Part shown: one piece after another, positions 1 to 9,303 of the stretch
How the letters are laid out: each line of letters begins with the position of its first letter
Numbering within the stretch: the stretch's first letter is position 1
From: Kofleriaceae bacterium
GTDB lineage: Bacteria > Myxococcota_A > Polyangia > Haliangiales > Haliangiaceae
Assembly: GCA_025357755.1 (NCBI GenBank)
Contig: JANXOP010000302.1
Span: 1-64,000, forward strand
DNA: 64,000 nt
Reading direction: 5' to 3'
Notes under the pieces: generated by a model
What the model was told of the DNA's origin: nothing
Database searches by the model: none
Seen by the model: the letters and a program-made list of their open reading frames with translations, nothing else
Made by a program: the position numbers and the translations under genes

Positions 1-437
1 CGCCGGTCACGATCACGCACCAGACCGGCGAGAGGGACCTCGCGGCCACGAGGAAGCACTACGCCGACGCAGGCGTCACCGCCGACTGCCGCGCGTTCAT
101 CAAGGACATGGCCGCGACCTACCTCGCCGCGGATCTCGTGATCGGCCGTGCAGGTGCGACGACCGTTGCCGAGCTCGCGATCGCCGGCAAGCCCGCCGTG
201 TTCATTCCCTACCCGTTCGCCGCCGACGACCACCAGACCCTGAACGCCGCCGAGATGGCCGCGAAGGGTGCCGCACTCAGCTTCAAGCAGAGCGACCTCA
301 CGGCCGAGAAGCTCGTCGCCGCGATCCGGCCCTTGCTCGACGACGCTGCGCAGCGGCGCGCGATGGGTGATGCCATGAAGACCCTCGCGAAACCGGGCGC
401 CGCCGCGGCCGTGATCGACTGGGCCCAATCGGCATGA
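1..437 (+). CDS. murG: MurG, UDP-GlcNAc:lipid I N-acetylglucosaminyltransferase, C-terminal part
   Basis: This is the 3' end of murG, cut by the window edge; the frame is open from base 3. MurG adds GlcNAc to lipid I at the inner face of the membrane to make lipid II. The visible ~144 residues are the C-terminal GT-B half. HQTGE near the start and the donor-binding stretch GRAGATTVAELAIAGKPAVFIP are typical, followed by the DDHQTLNA segment that contacts UDP-GlcNAc. The stop lies about 50 bases before the chosen start of murC, so the two are probably cotranscribed. The order murG-murC-murB-ddl is the usual dcw order, which supports the call. Confidence 0.96.
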   Translation, partial: PVTITHQTGERDLAATRKHYADAGVTADCRAFIKDMAATYLAADLVIGRAGATTVAELAIAGKPAVFIPYPFAADDHQTLNAAEMAAKGAALSFKQSDLTAEKLVAAIRPLLDDAAQRRAMGDAMKTLAKPGAAAAVIDWAQSA

Positions 438-488
438 GGCGTGGTATCTAGGCGTTCGATCAGACCCCCAGGCACCGAACCAGGAACC

Positions 489-1934
<1,446 letters not shown>

Positions 1935-1941
1935 CCGCGGA

Positions 1942-2964
1942 ATGCGTATGACCGCGGTAGCGCTCGGTCCGCTGACCACGCTTGGCATCGGCGGCCCAGC
2001 GAAGCGCTTCGAGCGGTTCACCACCGTGCCCGAGCTGGCGGCCCTGCTCGGCACCGACGACAAGGTGCTCGTGCTCGGTGGCGGCTCGAACCTGGTCGTC
2101 AGCGACGCGGGGTGGGATGGGCTCGTGATCCAGCCCGCGAATCGAGCGGTCACGCGGATCGGGTTGTTCGAAGATCACGCGATCGTGTCGGCGTTCGCCG
2201 GCGCGAGCTGGGATGACTTCGTCGCGCAGATGGTGAGCGAAGGGCTCGCCGGGCTCGAGGCGCTCTCTGGCATTCCCGGGCTCGTCGGCGCGACGCCGAT
2301 GCAGAACGTCGGCGCGTACGGCCAGGAGGTCGCCGACACGATCCAGTTCGTGCGCGCCTACGATCGCGAGCGCGGCGAGCTCGTCAAGATCTCTGCCGCC
2401 GACTGCGGCTTCGCGTATCGCTCGAGCATCTTCAAGGGGAGAGACCGCTGGGTGATCTGCGAGGTGCGGTTCGAGCTGCCGCGCCGCACCGAATCGATGC
2501 CGATCAAGTACGCCGAGCTCGCAAGGGCCCTCGGCGTGACCGAGGGGGGCACCGCTCCACTCGCAACCGTGCGCGAGACGATCGTCGCACTGCGGCGTGC
2601 GAAGGGCATGGTGGTCGATCCGGCGGATCCCGAGTCGAAGAGCGCCGGATCGTTCTTCACGAACCCGATCGTCGATGCGGCGACCGCCGCTGCCGTCGAA
2701 TCCCGCGCCGGCGCGAAGCCTCCGCAGTGGCCCCAGCCCGATGGCATGTTCAAGCTCGCCGCGGCGTGGCTGATCGAGCGCGCCGGCTTCGTCAAGGGCA
2801 CCACGCGCGGCAGCGTCGGCATCTCGTACAAGCACGCGCTCGCGCTCGTCAACCGCGGTGGTGCAACCGCGACCGAGCTGCTCACCTTCGCTGACGAGAT
2901 CATTGGCGGAGTGCGCGATCGTTTCGGCGTGACGCTCGTCCCCGAGCCCGTCGTCGTGCGATGA
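1942..2964 (+). CDS. murB: MurB, UDP-N-acetylenolpyruvoylglucosamine reductase (type I-like)
   Basis: This FAD- and NADPH-dependent reductase makes UDP-MurNAc in the cytoplasm. The 340-aa product shows the FAD-binding GGGSNLVVSD (residues 46-55), GIPGLVGATPMQNVGAYGQE (110-129), YRSSIFKG with Arg160, the catalytic Ser in SAGSFF (Ser237) and a C-terminal Glu near 335. The YRSSIFKG insertion and the length fit the E. coli-like type I enzymes rather than the shorter type II. Its TGA stop overlaps the ATG of the next gene (ATGA), so the two are probably translationally coupled. Confidence 0.96.
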   Translation: MRMTAVALGPLTTLGIGGPAKRFERFTTVPELAALLGTDDKVLVLGGGSNLVVSDAGWDGLVIQPANRAVTRIGLFEDHAIVSAFAGASWDDFVAQMVSEGLAGLEALSGIPGLVGATPMQNVGAYGQEVADTIQFVRAYDRERGELVKISAADCGFAYRSSIFKGRDRWVICEVRFELPRRTESMPIKYAELARALGVTEGGTAPLATVRETIVALRRAKGMVVDPADPESKSAGSFFTNPIVDAATAAAVESRAGAKPPQWPQPDGMFKLAAAWLIERAGFVKGTTRGSVGISYKHALALVNRGGATATELLTFADEIIGGVRDRFGVTLVPEPVVVR

Positions 2965-3413
2965 AGAATGCCGATCGCGTCGTCGATCTCGCGTGGTCGC
3001 TGACCGAGCACCGCGTGCTGGTAACGCGCAACGTCTACTCCGCCATCGATCGCTCGACGTCGTTGCATCACGACCCGGTGTCGCTACCGCTACCCGCGCC
3101 GGCAGATCAGCTCGGGACAGCGGTCATCCTCCTGCTCTCGTTGCACAACGTGGCGCAACGCTCTCGTCCCGACCTCGATGCCGCGCGAGCAATGGATCCG
3201 TTGCTCACGTCGAACTGGTCCGCGCATGGCCACTGGATGCGTGTCTCGCGCGAGCAACAGGCGGGTAGCGGGATACGGCTCGGCGCCGTGATGACCGATG
3301 ATTTCGAGTACGAGCTCCAGCACCTGCCCGGCGATCTCACGGCGGCCGCGCTCGGCGACGCACTGCTCGCGCTGTGGAGAACGATCATCGCGTCGCGGCG
3401 GCTGACCGAATAG
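2961..3413 (+). CDS. Hypothetical protein between murB and ddl
   Basis: I do not recognise this 150-aa protein. Its ATG overlaps the murB stop by four bases and ddl begins about 30 bases downstream, so it is embedded in the cell-wall operon and probably made with MurB and Ddl. It has no signal peptide and no membrane segment. The sequence mixes hydrophobic helices (AVILLLSLHNVAQ, LGDALLALWRTIIA) with an acidic middle (MTDDFEYELQHLPGD), suggesting a small soluble cytoplasmic protein. Most dcw clusters have no gene here. A role in cell-wall synthesis or division is inference from position only. Confidence 0.7.
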   Translation: MKNADRVVDLAWSLTEHRVLVTRNVYSAIDRSTSLHHDPVSLPLPAPADQLGTAVILLLSLHNVAQRSRPDLDAARAMDPLLTSNWSAHGHWMRVSREQQAGSGIRLGAVMTDDFEYELQHLPGDLTAAALGDALLALWRTIIASRRLTE

Positions 3414-3445
3414 ACGGACCTGCACGCGAGTTGGTACAAGCTCGT

Positions 3446-4378
3446 ATGCATCGTTTCGCCGGAAAGCGCGTCGCGGTCGTCATGGGCGGCCTCTCTGCGG
3501 AGCGCGAGGTCTCGCTGAATACCGGCGCGAATGTCTACAAGGCACTGCTCGCCGAGAAATGGGACGTCGTCGCGATCGATTGGAAGCCCGACACGAGCCT
3601 CGCGAAGCTGCTCGAAGAACAGCAGGTCGCCGTCGTGTGGAACGCGCTGCACGGCACGTGGGGCGAGGACGGCGCGGTCCAAGGCCTGTGCGCGTGCTTG
3701 CAGATCGCGTGCACCGGCTCCGGCATCCTCGCGAGCGCGCTCGCGATGGACAAGGTGATGTCGAAGCGGATCTTCGAAGCGAGCGGCGTGCCGACCCCGA
3801 AGTGGCGCTTGCTCTCGCACACCGGTCCCGCCGATGCGAGCGATGCGGTCGCGGCGCTCGCCGATCTTTCACTGCCGTTCGTGGTCAAGCCTGCGAATGA
3901 AGGCAGCTCCGTCGGCGTGTCGATCGTCGAAGATCGCTCGCAGCTCGTCGCGGCGGTCCAGCTCGCGCGCGCCAACCACGGGCAGGTCATCGCCGAGGAC
4001 TACATCGCCGGCACCGAGATCTTCGTCGGCATCCTCGATGGTCGCGTGCTCGGCTCCGTCGAGGTTCGCCCGACCACGAAGTTCTATGACTACGAGGCGA
4101 AGTACAAGCGCACCGACACGAAGTACCTGATCCCGCCCGAGGTCTCGCGCGACATCGTCGAGCGCGCCGAACATCACGCGCTCGCGGCCTACAACGCACT
4201 CGGCTGCAGCGGTCACGCGCGCCCGGATCTCCGGATCTCGCCGACGGGCGAGGCGTTCGTGCTCGAGGTGAATACGCTGCCCGGGATGACCGCGACGAGC
4301 CTGCTGCCGAAGATCGCCAAGTCGATCGGGATGAGCTACGCGTCGCTGTGCGAGGCGATCCTCGAGAGTGCGAGCTAA
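3446..4378 (+). CDS. ddl: D-alanine--D-alanine ligase
   Basis: Ddl joins two D-Ala with ATP to give the end of the muropeptide stem. The protein is an ATP-grasp enzyme of 310 aa from ATG 3446, the usual length for the DdlB class. Seen motifs are VVMGGLSAEREVSLNTG at the N-terminus, the ATP-grasp EGSSVGVSIV, the substrate loop KFYDYEAKY, and EVNTLPGMTATSLLPK near the end with Mg2+ ligands. The frame is open upstream from 3374, but that would overlap the preceding gene and add unconserved residues. It ends directly against a convergent gene with no spacer. Confidence 0.96.
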   Translation: MHRFAGKRVAVVMGGLSAEREVSLNTGANVYKALLAEKWDVVAIDWKPDTSLAKLLEEQQVAVVWNALHGTWGEDGAVQGLCACLQIACTGSGILASALAMDKVMSKRIFEASGVPTPKWRLLSHTGPADASDAVAALADLSLPFVVKPANEGSSVGVSIVEDRSQLVAAVQLARANHGQVIAEDYIAGTEIFVGILDGRVLGSVEVRPTTKFYDYEAKYKRTDTKYLIPPEVSRDIVERAEHHALAAYNALGCSGHARPDLRISPTGEAFVLEVNTLPGMTATSLLPKIAKSIGMSYASLCEAILESAS

Positions 4379-4924
4379 CTACTTCTTGCAGGTCATGTCG
4401 TAGAGCTTCGCCCAGGTCTTCCCACCATCGTGGGAACCCTCACCCCACAGATGCGCGCCCTTCTTGGGATCACCGAGGTCGAGGTGATCCTTCATGGTGC
4501 CCTTGCCCATGAGGTCCTGCGAATCGGACATCGTGTCGAGCTTGCCGTCCTTCATCTCGTCGGCGGTGCCGACCATCTGCCCGCCGAAGTTGTCGACGAA
4601 CACCTCGCGCCACTTCTTGAGGCCCGGATCGAACGTCGCGTAGCTCTCGAACTTGAACTTGAGGTTCGTCTTCCCGCCGGCCACGCCGCCGTTGAACGAC
4701 GTGTGGATCCAGAACCCGTCGAGCTCGAGCTTCGAGCTGTAGGTCCCCGCGAGCTTGCCCTCCCTGCCATCCATGCCCGGCGAGGTGCCTTCGCACTTCC
4801 AGGTGCCGGCGGTTGCCTTGGCGCGCTCGAGGATCTGCTGCGATGGTTTCGGCGTGTCGTCGGCCGAGGCGACGCTGCCGGTCAACACCGAGGAAACAAA
4901 CACGATCTTCGTGAACCGAGGCAT
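4379..4924 (-). CDS. Secreted DUF1579-like protein
   Basis: The 181-aa protein starts with a Sec signal peptide (hydrophobic core FVSSVLTGSVASA, likely cleaved after SVASA). The mature part has the flavour of the DUF1579/lipocalin-like group: GTWKCEGTS, a YSSKLELDGFWIHTSF strand pair, a FESYATFDPGLKKW strand and SHDGGKTW. This suggests a small periplasmic beta-barrel whose ligand is unknown. It is convergent with ddl and shares no spacer with it, so it is not part of the wall operon. A Cys in the GTWKC strand and one in the last turn (MTCKK) could form a disulfide. Confidence 0.75.
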   Translation of the reverse strand: MPRFTKIVFVSSVLTGSVASADDTPKPSQQILERAKATAGTWKCEGTSPGMDGREGKLAGTYSSKLELDGFWIHTSFNGGVAGGKTNLKFKFESYATFDPGLKKWREVFVDNFGGQMVGTADEMKDGKLDTMSDSQDLMGKGTMKDHLDLGDPKKGAHLWGEGSHDGGKTWAKLYDMTCKK

Positions 4925-4972
4925 CCGCCGACTATACTGAAACTGGGCCCGTCTTCGCGGGTCTCTCTAGAC

Positions 4973-6286
4973 GTGAACCTTCGCGCCCGCTCCACCCTGC
5001 TCGCTCTGGTCGCTTCGTGCGGAGGTGCGCACGAGGTCGCGGTCGTGCCAGTCGTCGCCGCCCCCCGTTCGGATCCGGGTGGTCACTTGAACGATCCGGA
5101 TCTCAACCATACGTACAAGAAGCTGCTCTCGATCGACTGGGCGACCGCGAAGATCGACACCCCCGCCGAGGCCGCCGAGCTCTGGACGCAGATCGCACCG
5201 ACCGGCGATGACTGGTCGCTCGAGCTCGATGAAGTACCGGATGGTCCGATCGCGCACGCGCTGGCGACCGAGCTGCTGCTCGAGGGCAACTTCACCTGCC
5301 AGGCGCCCCCGGTGTCGTGCACGAGCCCGATGCCGGATCTCCCTCCGCTCGAGCCGACCGCCACCCTCAAGGATCCGTGTCTGCGCCGCCAGCTCGCGCT
5401 GTGGTCGATCCAGCAGCTCGGCCAGCTCGCGCCCGATCAGCTCGCGATCATCGCCCCCGCGCTTCGCCAGATCGCCGCGCTACCCCCGCCCGAGTCCGAG
5501 CTCGTCGGCGCGGCGCTGAGCGCGGCGTACCGCGACCCCGTGCTCGAAGCGGAGCTGCTCGAGCTCGCGTGGAAGGCCGGTCAACGCCCGATCGTCAACG
5601 GCATGATGGGGGGCCTCGAGCCACCACAGCTGATCGATCTCGCGACCCGGCTCCACGTCGATGGCGCGCTCGACGGGCTCACGGCGACGAACAACCGCGA
5701 CGTGTTCCTGAAGGCGATCGCCGACGAGCAACTGCAACCGACGACCCGCGAACAAGCGATGGCCGAGCTCGGTGGCGATGACGACAAGCTCGCGCCCGAT
5801 CTGCTCGCCGCGATCATCGCGCTCACGAAGTCGCCGAGCTGCGATGTCGCCGCCGCCGCGGCCCGCGTGCTCGAGAAACACGGTGATTTGGCCTACGTGC
5901 CCAAGAAGCCGCGCTCGACCAAGCCCGAGGCGATCCTGCGCGGCCTGTGCGTGCTCGCCGCGTACGAGCGCGATGCGCCGCCGAACGAGGCCTCGCTGTT
6001 GCCGGGCTACCTGCCGAAGAAGGGGCTCGAGCTGTTGCGCGTCAGCTACGACGCGCTGAGCGATACGGATCCGGACGGCGACGGCGATGTCCACACCGCG
6101 CACACGAGTGAGCTGATCGATCGGGCGAGCGCGTCGCTGCCCGAGACCGCCTCGTTCGCGCGCGCGCTCCTGCACTGCACCAAGACCACGTGTACGACTG
6201 ACGAGCTCGAATTCGATCTGACGATCAAGGAGGGCCTCCTGACCCGGATCGAGATCATCGAGCTGCCGCCCTGTCGGAAACCCTAG
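4973..6286 (+). CDS. Lipoprotein, helical-repeat-like, unknown function
   Basis: From GTG 4973 the product has 437 aa and begins with a short lipoprotein signal (ARSTLLALVASCGG, lipid-modified Cys in LVASC). The frame continues open upstream to 4430, but that part is antisense to the secreted gene at 4379-4924 and is not expected to be coding. The mature protein is rich in Leu/Ala helices with short turns (LIDLATRLHVDGALDG, LLAAIIALTKSPSCDVAAAAARVL), resembling HEAT-like repeats. A Cys pair sits near TCQAPPVSC. I cannot assign a function. It is divergently transcribed from the DUF1579-like gene with about 50 bases between them. Confidence 0.75.
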   Translation: MNLRARSTLLALVASCGGAHEVAVVPVVAAPRSDPGGHLNDPDLNHTYKKLLSIDWATAKIDTPAEAAELWTQIAPTGDDWSLELDEVPDGPIAHALATELLLEGNFTCQAPPVSCTSPMPDLPPLEPTATLKDPCLRRQLALWSIQQLGQLAPDQLAIIAPALRQIAALPPPESELVGAALSAAYRDPVLEAELLELAWKAGQRPIVNGMMGGLEPPQLIDLATRLHVDGALDGLTATNNRDVFLKAIADEQLQPTTREQAMAELGGDDDKLAPDLLAAIIALTKSPSCDVAAAAARVLEKHGDLAYVPKKPRSTKPEAILRGLCVLAAYERDAPPNEASLLPGYLPKKGLELLRVSYDALSDTDPDGDGDVHTAHTSELIDRASASLPETASFARALLHCTKTTCTTDELEFDLTIKEGLLTRIEIIELPPCRKP

Positions 6287-6356
6287 GACTTCCGCCGAAT
6301 CCCACAGATCCGAAGATCGGCTCGGATCTCTCGAGGCGGTGTGGGATGCTCTGGCC

Positions 6357-6764
6357 ATGGGCCGATTTGCGATCGTGCTGAGCCTCCTGCTCGTCGCCGG
6401 ACCGGCGAGCGCCCAGGCGTTCAAGCCGCGCGGCAGCGATGCGAAGAAGCCGACGACGACGACGACGACCGGTGACACCGCCACGCCCGCGAAGCCCGTC
6501 GCGAAGAAGAAGGCCGCCGCCAAGGCTGCGCCGACGACCAGTGACGACGACGACGCGGACGACACCAACGCGAAGCCGGTGGCCAAAAAAGCGACGACCA
6601 AGGCCAGCACGAAGCACGGCAAGGTCGCGAAGAAGAAGTCCGATGACGACGATTCGGACGATGCCGAGCCGGCCAAGCCCGAGAAGACCGCGAAGCTGAC
6701 CAAGGGCAAAAAGACCGGCAAAGCCGATGCCGACTTCGTCCTGATCACGGACGACGACGACTGA
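6357..6764 (+). CDS. Secreted Lys/Asp/Thr-rich low-complexity protein
   Basis: This 135-aa protein has a clear signal peptide (RFAIVLSLLLVAGPASAQA) and a mature part made almost only of charge blocks: poly-Thr (TTTTTT), Lys-Ala runs (KPVAKKKAAAKAAP) and Asp runs (DDDDADDTN, DDDDSDDAE). It is expected to be disordered in the periplasm. No domain is recognised. ATG 6357 was preferred over GTG 6339 because the signal peptide begins right there. It lies between ddl and ftsQ in the division cluster. Possible roles such as polymer or nucleic-acid binding are speculation. Confidence 0.7.
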   Translation: MGRFAIVLSLLLVAGPASAQAFKPRGSDAKKPTTTTTTGDTATPAKPVAKKKAAAKAAPTTSDDDDADDTNAKPVAKKATTKASTKHGKVAKKKSDDDDSDDAEPAKPEKTAKLTKGKKTGKADADFVLITDDDD

Positions 6765-6875
6765 GACTGACGATCGGTTCAGGTCGGATACGTGAGAGAT
6801 CTCGGTTAGCTAGAAATCGCTGGGCGCGGCGCCCAAAAAATTGCCCGGGTCCTACGAGCATGCGTATTTCGAAGC

Positions 6876-7838
6876 ATGGATCGATCTCGTCGCCGGGGGG
6901 CGTCGCGTGAGTTAGGAGCACGCCCTGCTCGCGAGGAGGCACCCTCGGCATCGCGGATGGTGGTGAAACCTCGCGCGAAGGCGAATCGCCGGGTCGCGCC
7001 GTCGGTCCCGTTGTGGACGCGGCTGCCGAAGCCGAGCGCGATCGTGATCGGCTGTGGCCGAGTGTTGCGCCGCAGCTTGCCCGCGATGATCGTGATCGGG
7101 GCCGTCACCGCGATCGGTGGCAGCGCCTGGGCCGGCTATCGCTTCGTCACGACCTCGTCGCGGTTCGCGATCACTTCGATCGACGTTCACGGCAACAAGC
7201 ATGTCTCTGCCGATCAGGTCCGCGCGGTCTTGCCGGTCGCGATCGGCGACAACGTGTTCTCCGCGAACCTCGATTCTCTGACCCGCGAGCTCCACGCGAA
7301 TCCCTGGGTCGCCTCGGCCGAGGCGCATCGCATGCTGCCCCACACGCTCGTGATCGAGATCCACGAGCACGAGGCAGTCGCCGTCGCCGAGCTCGGCGGG
7401 CTGTACCTCGTCGATGCGAAGGGGCTGCCATTCAAGCGCGCGCAGATCGACGCCGACGACGGCGCCGGCCTGCCGATCATCACCGGGCTCGATCGCACCG
7501 CGTTCCTCGCAGATCCGGCGAGCACCGGGAAGACGATCGCGAGCGCACTCGAGGCGCTGACCACCTGGACCACCGGCAAGGATCGTCCGACGATCGGCGA
7601 GATCCACGTCGATCTCCACGGCGCGCTGACGCTACACACCTACGAGTCCGCCACCGCGATCCAGTTGGGATCGATCGATGCGGGCCTCGCCGCTCGCATG
7701 CGCACGTTCGACGTCGCGTGGGCCCAGCTCGATCCCGCGGAGCGTACCCGCGCGCGCGCCATCCATCTCGATCCTCGTCTCGACCACGTCACCGTCGCGT
7801 TCTCGCCAGCCGGCGACCCGCAGCAGAAAGATCAGTAA
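6876..7838 (+). CDS. ftsQ: FtsQ/DivIB cell-division protein
   Basis: FtsQ is a bitopic membrane protein that recruits the late divisome proteins FtsB, FtsL and FtsW. The 320-aa product has a long basic cytoplasmic tail (residues 1-68), one membrane segment (about AMIVIGAVTAIGGSAWAGY), a POTRA domain starting FAITSIDVHGNKHVSADQV, and the FtsQ beta domain with NPWVASAEAHRMLPHTLVIEIHEHEAVA. The tail is longer than in E. coli, and an alternative ATG at 6957 (MVVKP) would shorten it. ftsA starts 7 bases after the stop, as in other dcw clusters. Confidence 0.93.
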   Translation: MDRSRRRGASRELGARPAREEAPSASRMVVKPRAKANRRVAPSVPLWTRLPKPSAIVIGCGRVLRRSLPAMIVIGAVTAIGGSAWAGYRFVTTSSRFAITSIDVHGNKHVSADQVRAVLPVAIGDNVFSANLDSLTRELHANPWVASAEAHRMLPHTLVIEIHEHEAVAVAELGGLYLVDAKGLPFKRAQIDADDGAGLPIITGLDRTAFLADPASTGKTIASALEALTTWTTGKDRPTIGEIHVDLHGALTLHTYESATAIQLGSIDAGLAARMRTFDVAWAQLDPAERTRARAIHLDPRLDHVTVAFSPAGDPQQKDQ

Positions 7839-7845
7839 GCGCACC

Positions 7846-9081
7846 ATGGCGAAGTCCAAGTCCTCCGAGATCATCGTCGGCCTCGATATCGGCACCACCA
7901 AGATCGCGTGCATCGTCGGCGAGGTCACCGAAGACGGTGTCGATATCATCGGCATTGGCACCGCGGCCTCGAAGGGCCTGCGTCGCGGCTACGTGGTCAA
8001 CATCGACTCGACGGTCGCCTCGATCCAGCAAGCGGTCGACGAAGCCGAGAACATGGCGGGCTGCGAGATCACGACCGTGTACGCGGCGATCAGCGGCGCG
8101 CACGTGCGCGGCCTCAACTCGCACGGCATCGTCGCCGTCAAAGACAAGGAAGTCCGCGATGCGGACATCGCACGCGTGATCGAGGCGGCAAAGGCCGTCG
8201 CGATCCCGATGGACCGCGAAGTGCTCCACGTCCTGCCGCAGCAGTACGTCGTCGACGATCAGGACGGCATCCGCGATCCCCTCGGCATGGCCGGCGTCCG
8301 GCTCGAAGCAAAGGTCCACATCGTCACGACCGCCGTCGCCTCGGCGCAGAACGTGATCAAGTGCGCGAACCGCTGCAACCTGCAGGTCGCCGACATCGTG
8401 CTCGAGTCGCTCGCCTCGTCGCAGGCCGTGCTCGAGGACGACGAGAAAGAGCTCGGCGTCGCGCTGATCGACATCGGCGGCGGCACCTGCGACGTGATGG
8501 TCTACGCCGATGGCGCGATCGTGCACACCTCGGTGCTCCCACTCGGTGGTGGTCACATCACGAATGACATCGCGACCGTGCTCCGCACGCCGCTCGATTC
8601 GGCGGAGAAGATCAAGCGCAAGTACGGCTGCGCGTGGCGCGGCCACGTCGACGATTCCGAGATGATGGAGGTGCCCTCGGTCGGCGGGCGCGGCCCGCGC
8701 GTGATCCAGCGCATGAGCCTCGTCGAGGTGATCGAGCCCCGCGTCGAGGAGATCTTCGAGCACGTGAAGAAGGAGCTGATGCGTACGGGCTACTTCGACG
8801 GCCTCGCCGCGGGCATCGTGCTCACCGGCGGCGCGACCGCGATGGATGGGGTGTGCGAGATGGCCGAGCAGGTCCTCGGGCTACCGACCCGCCGGGGTCA
8901 ACCGACGAAGATCGGTGGCCTCGTCGATGTCGTCCGCTCGCCCGCGTACTCGACCGGCGTCGGCCTCGTGATGTTCGGGGCGAGCCAGAACAACATCGCG
9001 AAGCCGCTCACGCGGGGTGGCATGGACGATCGTCCGAGCCTGTTCAAGCGCGCGTTCGGCCGCATCGCCGAGATGTTCTGA
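7846..9081 (+). CDS. ftsA: FtsA, actin-like membrane tether for FtsZ
   Basis: FtsA is an actin-fold ATPase that anchors FtsZ filaments to the membrane. The 411-aa protein begins with the phosphate-1 motif IIVGLDIGTTKIACIVGEV, has the SHS2/1C insertion with ISGAHVRGLNSHG, the phosphate-2 motif ALIDIGGGTCDVMVY, the adenosine motif GIVLTGGATAMDGVCE, and ends in an amphipathic helix (SLFKRAFGRIAEMF) that fits a membrane-targeting sequence. ATG 7846 places the start at the conserved domain and 7 bases after ftsQ. ftsZ is not next: about 3.9 kb with two opposite-strand genes intervene. Confidence 0.96.
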   Translation: MAKSKSSEIIVGLDIGTTKIACIVGEVTEDGVDIIGIGTAASKGLRRGYVVNIDSTVASIQQAVDEAENMAGCEITTVYAAISGAHVRGLNSHGIVAVKDKEVRDADIARVIEAAKAVAIPMDREVLHVLPQQYVVDDQDGIRDPLGMAGVRLEAKVHIVTTAVASAQNVIKCANRCNLQVADIVLESLASSQAVLEDDEKELGVALIDIGGGTCDVMVYADGAIVHTSVLPLGGGHITNDIATVLRTPLDSAEKIKRKYGCAWRGHVDDSEMMEVPSVGGRGPRVIQRMSLVEVIEPRVEEIFEHVKKELMRTGYFDGLAAGIVLTGGATAMDGVCEMAEQVLGLPTRRGQPTKIGGLVDVVRSPAYSTGVGLVMFGASQNNIAKPLTRGGMDDRPSLFKRAFGRIAEMF

Positions 9082-9092
9082 GAGCGTCACGC

Positions 9093-9303
9093 ATGGCCGA
9101 GCCGTCGATGGACGAGATCCTGCGCGCCGGTAGAGCGCGACACTGGAGATCACGCTGGGCACCGTGATCTTCGTCGGCGGCTGCGCATTTCACTCGGTCC
9201 CCCGAACCTCACGAGCGGCGGCGTGGTCACGACCTACACCACGATGGGGATCGGCGCTGGGTTGATCGGACGTGGCTTGTTCGAACGTGTCCGCGGCGGT
9301 TAG
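9093..9303 (+). pseudogene. Possible decayed small membrane-protein gene after ftsA
   Basis: No single frame is open across this gap, but three frames in succession read like one small protein. Frame 1 starts at ATG 9093 with MAEPSMDEILRAG. Another frame from about 9143 gives a hydrophobic LEITLGTVIFVGGCA. A third ends at TAG 9301-9303 with TTYTTMGIGAGLIGRGLFE. This is what a gene of about 65 codons with two indels would look like. The opening resembles the start of many small bacterial proteins but identifies no family. It could also be chance, or assembly error. Confidence 0.3.

Noticed and set aside
4430-4972. Upstream extension of the lipoprotein frame that starts at 4973
   Set aside because: It is antisense to the secreted DUF1579-like gene and would remove the lipoprotein signal from the N-terminus.
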